DNA of 64,000 nucleotides from Candidatus Melainabacteria bacterium (GTDB lineage: Bacteria; Cyanobacteriota; Vampirovibrionia; Obscuribacterales; Obscuribacteraceae). Below, piece after piece: positions 49,884 to 56,593 of the stretch. The stretch is taken from contig RXJR01000003.1 in NCBI GenBank assembly GCA_003963305.1, forward strand, positions 203,383 through 267,382. Reading direction: 5' to 3'. Every line of letters starts with the position of its first letter. Position 1 is the stretch's first letter. The notes below the pieces were generated by a model. The model was not told where the DNA came from. It did no database searches and was given only the letters and a program-made list of their open reading frames with translations. The translations under genes were made by a program, and so were the position numbers.

Positions 49884-51119
49884 ATGCAAAACGGTGACAG
49901 AAAAAGAAAAACAATTGCCGTGATGTTCGGCGGGAGATCGGTCGAGCACGAGATTTCCATTATCACTGGTTTGCAATTGATCAAGGCGATGGATGTAGTC
50001 AAATACAACCCGCTCCCCGTCTACATTGCACCTTCCGGTAAATGGTATGCCGGAGAGGCTCTGCTCAATCGTGATTTTTACAGACGTATGCCATCCTCGC
50101 TTTCTGAAGTGGATGAAGTGACACTTCTTCCTCAACCTGATGTTGGTGGCTTAACTGTTTTGCGCCCTGGTACAGGCAGCGATTTTTCGCTCGAAACCGG
50201 CACTGACAGGCGTGTATTGCCGGTTGACGTCTTCTTTGTTTCATTTCACGGCACGTTTGGAGAGGATGGATGCATCCAGGGCGTGCTGGAGATGGCCGAG
50301 GTGCCATACACCGGATGCGGTGTCTTATCGGCTGCTGTCGGAATGAGCAAATATCATTGTAAAAAGCTTCTGGAGAGCCACGGCGTGCCGGTTTTACCTG
50401 GCGTTATAGTCAATCGCGAATCGATTGAAGTAAACCTCGGCAATAACTTAGCGCAAGTTCGGCAAGAGATCATGAGTGCTCCCGGGCTGGAGAAATTTCC
50501 TCTTTTTGTCAAACCGCTGAACCTGGGGTCGAGTATCGGCATCGCCAAGGCTAAGGATAAAGCGGGACTGGATGCCGCTTTAATGCAGGTTTTCAAATAC
50601 GATTATGCCGCGATCGTTGAGCCATGCCTCGATAACAAGATGGAAATCAACGTCTCAGTACTGGACGACACTGAGCCAATTGCGTCGGTGCCTGAAATTC
50701 CAGTTTCTTCTACTGGTGATGAACTGACCTACGAAGATAAGTATTTGCGGGGTGGCGGCAGTAAAAAGAATGCACCTCCATCGCAGGGTATGGCGGGTTT
50801 GACGCGTGTAATCGATCCGAAAGATTTGAAGAAAGAGCTCAAAGATGCTGCTCAAGATTATGCCAAAAGAGCGTTCAAAGCACTTGGATGTGCGGGCGTA
50901 GCGAGAATAGACTTCATGGTCGATTTGAATGACAATCAACTCTATTTCAATGAAATAAATACCTTGCCTGGCTCATTGGCGTTCTATTTGTGGATGAATT
51001 CGCATCCGCCTGTTTTCTACACCGACATGCTTACGCATATCATCGAGCGTGCGGAATTGCGCAGCCACAGACGTTCTTCCCTGTCGCGAGAGATTGGCTT
51101 CAAGGCTCTCTTCAAGTAG
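49884..51119 (+). CDS. ddl: D-alanine--D-alanine ligase
   Basis: The 411-residue ATP-grasp protein matches Ddl: MFGGRSVEHEISIITGLQ at the N-terminus, HGTFGEDGCIQGVLEMAEVP, SKYHCKKLLESHGVPV, FVKPLNLGSSIGI and FNEINTLPGS. It joins two D-alanines for MurF. It is longer than usual Ddl enzymes (about 310-370 residues); an extra segment with GDELTYEDKYLRGGGSKKN lies within the ATP-grasp region, and the family's omega loop is altered there. GAGAAG precedes the ATG. A Ser/Thr kinase gene converges on it with only 2 bp between the stops. Confidence 0.94.
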   Translation: MQNGDRKRKTIAVMFGGRSVEHEISIITGLQLIKAMDVVKYNPLPVYIAPSGKWYAGEALLNRDFYRRMPSSLSEVDEVTLLPQPDVGGLTVLRPGTGSDFSLETGTDRRVLPVDVFFVSFHGTFGEDGCIQGVLEMAEVPYTGCGVLSAAVGMSKYHCKKLLESHGVPVLPGVIVNRESIEVNLGNNLAQVRQEIMSAPGLEKFPLFVKPLNLGSSIGIAKAKDKAGLDAALMQVFKYDYAAIVEPCLDNKMEINVSVLDDTEPIASVPEIPVSSTGDELTYEDKYLRGGGSKKNAPPSQGMAGLTRVIDPKDLKKELKDAAQDYAKRAFKALGCAGVARIDFMVDLNDNQLYFNEINTLPGSLAFYLWMNSHPPVFYTDMLTHIIERAELRSHRRSSLSREIGFKALFK

Positions 51120-51121
51120 AT

Positions 51122-52189
51122 TTAATTGCCCTTGAATTTCTCTTGCCACCAGGTCTTCAGCTTATTCAACAGAGTTGGCGGAGGATTTTTTGTGCGCGCT
51201 TTTGGGCGACTGTCGTTGACCGATTTGACGTGTTCGCGGGTCTTAGCTTGAAGATCCTGGGGGCGTTGCTGTTCTTTCCAGCTTGTAGGCCAGTTGGCGC
51301 TATCTTTCATAACGCCACGGCGCAGCGGTTGGTGCGAGCCTGAGAGGTACTGTATCTGAATCTGCGCTTCTTCTGGAATTTCGAAGTCAGGATGGATCTC
51401 GTGATAGATGCGATAGAGTTCGTGTCGCACATCGCGTGCCGTCTCTGGTCTGTCTACGGGGTTGTGTGCCGTCATTCTGCGAATTAAGTCATCGAGCGTC
51501 AGCAATACTTGTTTGTTGACGTGACGTGGTGCGCTGACGGAGAGTGGCTTGGGCCGTTGCCCGGTGAGCAGATGTCCAAGCGTCGCACCGAGAGCGTAGA
51601 GATCGCTGCGCGTTTCAGGTTTTCCAAAATATTGTTCGGGAGGTGAGTAACCGGCAGTTACAACACGAGTTGCAGATTGTTTTGGTGCAAACGACCTGGC
51701 GATGCCGAAGTCGATAAACACAACCTGACCGTCCGGAGTGAGCATAAGATTGCTTGGCTTGAGATCTCGATAGATAATCGGCGGATCTTGTTCGTGCAAG
51801 TATTCCAGGACTTCACAGCACTGAATAGCGATTTCTACAGTCGATTCTGAGTTGAATGGTCCATACGTGGCTACGATCGACTCAAGATTTTTTCCTGGTA
51901 CGTAATCCATGACCAGAAAGTACTTGCCATCGTTTGTGGTGTGGTCGTCGAAGAATCGAACAATGCCAGGATGGTCGAACTTGCGCAGCATATTTGCTTC
52001 GCGCTTAAACAGACGAACCGCTTCTTCGTGCTCGTCGGGGTCGGAATGTTTGCTTATCAGCTGTTTGACGACACAGGGCGCATTATTAGCAGTTCTGTCT
52101 TCGGCAAGATAAATGATGCCCATGCCGCCCTGTCCCAGCGGCTGACAAAACCGATAGCGCTGAAACCAGGCGTCAGAGTTTTCGGCCAC
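51122..52189 (-). CDS. Cytoplasmic Ser/Thr protein kinase (Hanks type)
   Basis: The 355-residue protein has LGQGGMGIIYLAED, catalytic Lys42, a YRDLKPSN loop with Asp142 (Tyr for the HRD His) and DFG at Asp160. The C-terminal ~90 residues are basic (WKEQQRPQDLQAK, LNKLKTWWQEKFK) without a membrane helix, so the enzyme is probably soluble or peripherally bound. It shares the IYRDLKPSN pattern with the kinase at 32.6 kb. Its stop lies 2 bp from that of ddl (convergent). Substrates unknown; cell-wall enzymes beside it are candidates only by position. Confidence 0.92.
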   Translation of the reverse strand: MAENSDAWFQRYRFCQPLGQGGMGIIYLAEDRTANNAPCVVKQLISKHSDPDEHEEAVRLFKREANMLRKFDHPGIVRFFDDHTTNDGKYFLVMDYVPGKNLESIVATYGPFNSESTVEIAIQCCEVLEYLHEQDPPIIYRDLKPSNLMLTPDGQVVFIDFGIARSFAPKQSATRVVTAGYSPPEQYFGKPETRSDLYALGATLGHLLTGQRPKPLSVSAPRHVNKQVLLTLDDLIRRMTAHNPVDRPETARDVRHELYRIYHEIHPDFEIPEEAQIQIQYLSGSHQPLRRGVMKDSANWPTSWKEQQRPQDLQAKTREHVKSVNDSRPKARTKNPPPTLLNKLKTWWQEKFKGN

Positions 52190-52554
52190 TATAAAGCGTC
52201 CCCCATCCGCTCTTGAAAATCGCTGTATATACCCGAGGTACCTTCATTCGCACAACATTTCATACCCTGAGTGTTTGCTCTCTTAACCGCTTGGCGCGTG
52301 GGGCGTACCCTGGTGCGCGTGACGGGAACGAGTGCGCTATGCACTGGCGCTCATGACGACTGGCGTCTGGCATCCCGCCCCAGACCGTCGCGTGGAAAGC
52401 GATTAATTGCGTTTTTCAGCACCAGTTGGCTCTTTCGAAAAAGCGCAAGAAAATCTCGAGAAATGTGTTGACATACATTCGTATGGTATGTATTCTAACA
52501 ACATCTCCCCAATTGATACCAAATTTCACCTGGGTTTGCCCGGAGGTAAAAATC
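52190..52554. other. 365-bp divergent region with GC-rich hairpins and ssb promoter
   Basis: The kinase starts on the left and ssb on the right. The left half (about 52280-52400) is richer in G+C than the surroundings and holds several short inverted repeats, e.g. AGTGC/GCACT at 52331-52345. No gene is recognised; a 66-codon frame there has no family features. The right half contains the ssb promoter. Confidence 0.45.
52468..52496 (+). promoter_or_regulatory. Sigma70-type promoter of ssb with embedded inverted repeat
   Basis: TTGACA (52468-52473) and TATTCT (52491-52496) are separated by exactly 17 bp. Between them ATACAT (52473-52478) and ATGTAT (52488-52493) form an inverted repeat, a plausible repressor site. 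The ATG of ssb is 59 bp downstream. Confidence 0.7.
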
Positions 52555-53094
52555 ATGAGTTTTGCAATCGTATCCATTGTGGGGAATCTTACACGACCGC
52601 CGGAGCAAACTGCGTTTGCCAGCGGCAAAACGAGAACAACCTTTGTAGTTGCTGTAAATGTCAGAAGCCGGAACGTTGAAAAGCCCTCTGACAGTGCTGA
52701 CTTCTACAAGGTTGAGGCCTGGGGCAGGTTAGGTGAATTAGCCATGATGTACCTGTCCAAAGGCAATCAGGTAACCGCTAACGGGCGGTTAGTGATGGAC
52801 AAATGGATTGATAAAGAAGGGCGTGAGCGAATCACCCCGACCATAAAAGCCGAGAATCTTGCCTTCCCCAGGAAGACGGGGTCACTCGAAGAATTTGGGT
52901 CGGTCACGCGCTTCGACAGCGAGTTTGTGGATGAAGGGGCGGATAACGACCGCACCGTGACCTCCATCAAGGCAGCAGCGAACGCCGTGATGAGTCCGTC
53001 CGCAATAACGACGTCCAGGTCTGCCGACACTGCTAAAGCTGCGACAACAGCCACGACTCTGGCGGCAAGCAGCAGAAAAACGCAGACAGCGTGA
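52555..53094 (+). CDS. ssb: Single-stranded DNA-binding protein
   Basis: The 179-residue protein has an SSB OB-fold (about 1-110): VSIVGNLTRPPE, TTFVVAVNVRSR, DFYKVEAWGRLGELAMMYLSKGNQVTANGRL. It coats single-stranded DNA during replication and repair. The start is fixed by GGAGGT seven bases before the ATG. The tail (about 125-179) is Ala/Ser/Thr-rich and ends SSRKTQTA, lacking the acidic DDDIPF-like tip that recruits partner proteins in most SSBs. I could not find the tip in another frame either. It may be a second SSB paralog or a lineage form. Confidence 0.93.
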   Translation: MSFAIVSIVGNLTRPPEQTAFASGKTRTTFVVAVNVRSRNVEKPSDSADFYKVEAWGRLGELAMMYLSKGNQVTANGRLVMDKWIDKEGRERITPTIKAENLAFPRKTGSLEEFGSVTRFDSEFVDEGADNDRTVTSIKAAANAVMSPSAITTSRSADTAKAATTATTLAASSRKTQTA

Positions 53095-53113
53095 CGTCAA
53101 CAACAATGGCTCT

Positions 53114-53213
53114 GTAGGGGCGCCAAACCGGGCGGACTGCTCAACCGGTCGGACAAGCGTCCCTACTAGAAAGGGCCACCGCCTTCTCTCCGTGCTCCGT
53201 AGTGGGTACGGAG
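53114..53213 (+). ncRNA. Hairpin-rich 3' region of ssb
   Basis: GTAGGGGCG (53114-53122) can pair with CGTCCCTAC (53158-53166), and CTCCGTA (53195-53201) pairs perfectly with TACGGAG (53207-53213) around GTGGG. The region is followed by a short CA repeat (about 53240-53254). It may be a structured untranslated tail or a small RNA; no family is recognised. Confidence 0.35.
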
Positions 53214-53275
53214 GAGGGCGCCCGATAAAGTTTCCTCCCACCACACACACACACGGTATTTCACCAGAGAGAATA

Positions 53276-53313
53276 GGGAAAAGCTTGGGGATAGGCTTTT
53301 CCCGTTTTCTTTG
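53276..53313 (+). terminator. Intrinsic terminator downstream of ssb
   Basis: GGGAAAAGC (53276-53284) and GCTTTTCCC (53295-53303) form a perfect 9-bp stem with a 10-base loop, followed by GTTTTCTTTG. Strong terminator features. Confidence 0.88.
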
Positions 53314-53375
53314 AGCTATTTCCTTCTGGTCAGGGCAAATAATGGTTGGAGCTTATCTTCAGCCAGCAAATTTCC

Positions 53376-55925
53376 ATGCCAGATTCCATTCCAGATATCG
53401 TTTCGACGCCGGAAGATACAAATGCTGATAATCGGCGCGAGGACTTTCGTCCTGGCGATGTTCTCGATGGCAGGTATCGTGTCGAATCGGTTCTTGGCTC
53501 GGGTGGCATGGGTGTGGTTTACCGTGTTACTCAGATGTTTGTGGATAAGGAGTTTGCGCTTAAAACACTGATCAAAGATCAGATCTCCGAAGTCAAACTG
53601 CGAAGATTTCAGCAGGAAGCCAGAGCCGTCTTCGCTTTGGATCATCCAAACATAGTTGCTGTAAAAGATTTCGGCATCATTGAAGACATGACTCCTTTTC
53701 TGGTCATGGAACTTATAGAAGGTGAAACCTTGAGCGCACGCTTAAAGCGCTCCGGTCGTTTGACTTTAGAAGAGGCAATACCAATCTTTGTGCAGACGTG
53801 TTTTGGATTAGGATACGCTCATGACCAGGGTATAGTGCATCGCGATATCAAACCGAGCAATATTATGGTTATTGATGGTATTGAATCTGGTGCGGAAGGA
53901 AGTATCAAAATCTTGGATTTTGGTATAGCAAAGTTCAGCCAGCATGACTGTGGAGAAATACAATCACTGACTAAGACAGGTGAAGTTTTTGGCAGTCCGT
54001 TTTACATGAGCCCCGAGCAGTGTGTCGGCGAGCGTGTGGATCATCGGGCCGACGTTTATTCGCTGGGCTGCGTTCTTTTCGAGGCGCTGACAGGCACTCC
54101 GCCCTGTGTTGGTGAGAGCGCTTTATCAACAATGATGCAACATCAGATCGGCAAAGTACCCACGCTAAAAGAAGCATCAATGGGACTGGAGTTTCCACCT
54201 GAGTTGGAAAAGATAGTTGCCAAAATGTTAGATAAGTCGCCAGATAAGCGCTATCAGAAATTGGGATTGGTTGCGCACCACCTGGCTGCACTTAGAAAGG
54301 GCGGTTCTGAGACTGCGACATTTGTAGTTGACTCGCCTGAAGGAGCCAAGCAAAAGAAGGATGACCGCACCAGGAAGCCTGTCGTGCGAGCGGCAGATGT
54401 GGAACCGGCGGCGGCAAAATCAGAATCAGAATCAGGACCTGTAAAAGCGGCACCGAAAGTGGTGTCATTTACGATGCCGAAGTTTGTAGGACTTGTCATT
54501 TTGATTTTGCTTGGTTCTTCCTTGATAGCTGGTTTGGTTGGTTATAGCATTGGCCGTCAGCAGTCATTGCAGGAGAGCAAATCGTCAGATTCGGCTTCGG
54601 CTGGAAATCATTTAGAATCCAAACCTTTGCGGTTAGCAACAGCTGACTTGAGTCGAAAAGCAGACCGTGCAAAATCGGAGAATAATAATTCGACTCCGCA
54701 TTTCTCGCATTCTAAGCTCCCCGTGATTGCCCCTGTCGCTCCTGCGCCGATTCTGTCTAAGCCTAGAGTGAACACCGTGTTTTCCTTCCCGAAGGATATA
54801 AGCATAGGTATTCTCAAGGTTGATGATCAACCTCCTAAACCAATTGTGGGTCAGAGGGTTGTTGGAAAGCATAGTAAACTTACTTTCTTTACGCGTCATG
54901 CTTCCAAACATCTTCCGAAGCTGTTAGATACGTTCCGCGACGATGACTTGAATGGACTTGAAGTTGTTTTCAGCCATCCCGAAGATATTCTCAGTAGAGT
55001 GAAGAATTGGAAACGTCTCGAAGATCTGAGTTTTTTCGATCCGCTGATTAAGGCAATGCCTCGATGTGAATCCCACGAGGAAACGCCTGTTACCGATGAA
55101 TTGTTGCCGCAGATTGATAATTTGAAGACGCTGACAACTCTGGGTTTGTGTGGACCATCGATTACTGGTGGGGCTGTTGCCCACATGTCTCTGTTGCGAA
55201 GTTTGCACACTTTGAAAATTAAAGACATTAAGGACCCCGAGTCATTGCTCATGGAACTGCCGCGGCACCCAAACATCGAAGAGGTCTGGTTGATCAATCA
55301 GGACACTAATAATCATCACTTAGAACTGCTTGCCGAGATGCCTAATCTGAAGACTCTGACGATCAGGCGCAGTGAGCTAACAGCTGATTCTTTGCCGATA
55401 TTTTTGAAAATGAAAAAGCTGAAGAGTTTAACTATCGACAGAAATAATTGGAGTGAACAGGACAAAGCGAAATTTAAGACTGCTATTCCTGGATGCAAGT
55501 TTGAACCCGTTGTAGACGTTCAATACTGGTTTATCTTGCCTGATGCTCCAATTCAAAATCTCACGCCTGTTCAGACCAAAACCGGTGCTGAGATAGCGAA
55601 GACTATTGCTGAACAGAAGAAGGCTCAAGCGCAACTAAATGCGGCGCAACTGGCGGCATTGAAGAATTCGAAAAACTCGCTCGATCTGGATGATTCTAAA
55701 AATGAGTTTCAGCTTGTCGATAAAGTGTTTCGCAACAGGAATAGTTCAATTGACATTTTGTCTGTTGTGGTTCGCCCGGATGTTCTTGAAGAACTTGGTG
55801 CGACTCACAAAGAGATTTCAATGATCTTGAAGTTCCCGTTTAATCTTGTCAGCCCCCACGAAAAAACTTTCATAGACCGGCTCAAGCCCTATCTCGAGAA
55901 GCCGACCATATGGTCTCATCCCTGA
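53376..55925 (+). CDS. Transmembrane Ser/Thr kinase with leucine-rich-repeat-like sensor region
   Basis: The 849-residue protein (ATG at 53376) has LGSGGMGVVYR, Lys63, HRDIKPSN with Asp157 and DFG at Asp181, followed by a Lys/Glu/Ser/Ala-rich linker. A membrane helix lies at about 370-392 (VGLVILILLGSSLIAGLVGY). Beyond it about 300 residues contain LRR-like strands (TLTTLGLCGPSITGGAV, LRSLHTLKIKDIKD, LKTLTIRRSELTADSLP) and a final domain with KEISMILKFP. The extracytoplasmic part could sense a ligand or protein. A longer frame from a TTG at 53346 exists. Its stop codon is followed by a 20-bp direct repeat. Confidence 0.88.
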   Translation: MPDSIPDIVSTPEDTNADNRREDFRPGDVLDGRYRVESVLGSGGMGVVYRVTQMFVDKEFALKTLIKDQISEVKLRRFQQEARAVFALDHPNIVAVKDFGIIEDMTPFLVMELIEGETLSARLKRSGRLTLEEAIPIFVQTCFGLGYAHDQGIVHRDIKPSNIMVIDGIESGAEGSIKILDFGIAKFSQHDCGEIQSLTKTGEVFGSPFYMSPEQCVGERVDHRADVYSLGCVLFEALTGTPPCVGESALSTMMQHQIGKVPTLKEASMGLEFPPELEKIVAKMLDKSPDKRYQKLGLVAHHLAALRKGGSETATFVVDSPEGAKQKKDDRTRKPVVRAADVEPAAAKSESESGPVKAAPKVVSFTMPKFVGLVILILLGSSLIAGLVGYSIGRQQSLQESKSSDSASAGNHLESKPLRLATADLSRKADRAKSENNNSTPHFSHSKLPVIAPVAPAPILSKPRVNTVFSFPKDISIGILKVDDQPPKPIVGQRVVGKHSKLTFFTRHASKHLPKLLDTFRDDDLNGLEVVFSHPEDILSRVKNWKRLEDLSFFDPLIKAMPRCESHEETPVTDELLPQIDNLKTLTTLGLCGPSITGGAVAHMSLLRSLHTLKIKDIKDPESLLMELPRHPNIEEVWLINQDTNNHHLELLAEMPNLKTLTIRRSELTADSLPIFLKMKKLKSLTIDRNNWSEQDKAKFKTAIPGCKFEPVVDVQYWFILPDAPIQNLTPVQTKTGAEIAKTIAEQKKAQAQLNAAQLAALKNSKNSLDLDDSKNEFQLVDKVFRNRNSSIDILSVVVRPDVLEELGATHKEISMILKFPFNLVSPHEKTFIDRLKPYLEKPTIWSHP

Positions 55926-55930
55926 GGGAC

Positions 55931-55974
55931 GCGGAGGGACTCAATGTGCGTTGCGCGGAGGGATTCAATGTGCG
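55931..55974 (+). repeat. 20-bp direct repeat after the kinase stop codon
   Basis: GCGGAGGGACTCAATGTGCG (55931-55950) recurs as GCGGAGGGATTCAATGTGCG (55955-55974), one mismatch, four-base spacer. It begins 5 bp after the kinase stop. Confidence 0.85.
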
Positions 55975-56004
55975 GAGTCGTGCGGATTCAGTGGCAGGGT
56001 TCGA

Positions 56005-56337
56005 CTACTTTTCCTGCTCATTAACGTCGGGCGGTAAGTTTTTTGCCAGCGCTGCCAGGCGATATTGGCTCATATCAGCCAGGCTCCTGACTCTTTTGGA
56101 GACTTCTTCTTCGCTGGTGTAGAGTCCAAACTCATCAGTTTCAACATTCTGCTCGTTCGGATTATTAGACTGCGCGTGCATCTCTTTCAGGTGGTCCGGC
56201 GTTTCTAGTGCCTTTAAACGCGAATGCGTCATCTTCGCGCTATCTATTCTGCCGCGTAAAGGCACTGATTTTGACTTGAAAGGGCTGAGCAAGACCTGGA
56301 AACAGGCAGTGATGTTGTCGAAAAAACTTCTGGGCAT
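56005..56337 (-). CDS. Hypothetical 110-residue protein
   Basis: From the ATG at 56337 (MPRSFFDNITACFQVLLSPF) the protein is mostly polar, with an acidic middle (NEQNVETDEFGLYTSEEEVS) and a helical segment (RVRSLADMSQYRLAALAKNL). I recognise no family and see no signal peptide. Support comes from coding-like composition and the absence of a competing frame. GAGGG lies rather far (about 11 bases) from this ATG; the frame is open to 56388. It converges on the kinase gene. Confidence 0.55.
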   Translation of the reverse strand: MPRSFFDNITACFQVLLSPFKSKSVPLRGRIDSAKMTHSRLKALETPDHLKEMHAQSNNPNEQNVETDEFGLYTSEEEVSKRVRSLADMSQYRLAALAKNLPPDVNEQEK

Positions 56338-56593
56338 GAGTAACGGTTCCCTCGCTTCAAGCAGCCGCCAACCTATCCATACTACCATCGCTCATTTGAG
56401 CTATTCGCGCAAGTGATTCGGAATTGTGTAAGTAGGGCAAGTTTTGGGCACAAAAGTTTGCGATTACCTTGTTTTCTCCAGACAGTTTGGTTTGGCACTG
56501 TATTTGATACCACAATCGAGGTAAGTATTGGTGCACTTGTGACATCAGTAAGACGTTTATGCAACAATACGGCTTAGTGTCGTCCTGGTCAAA

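Noticed and set aside
52271..52471. 66-codon frame upstream of ssb
   Set aside because: It runs across the hairpin-rich stretch and the ssb promoter, without a ribosome site or family resemblance.
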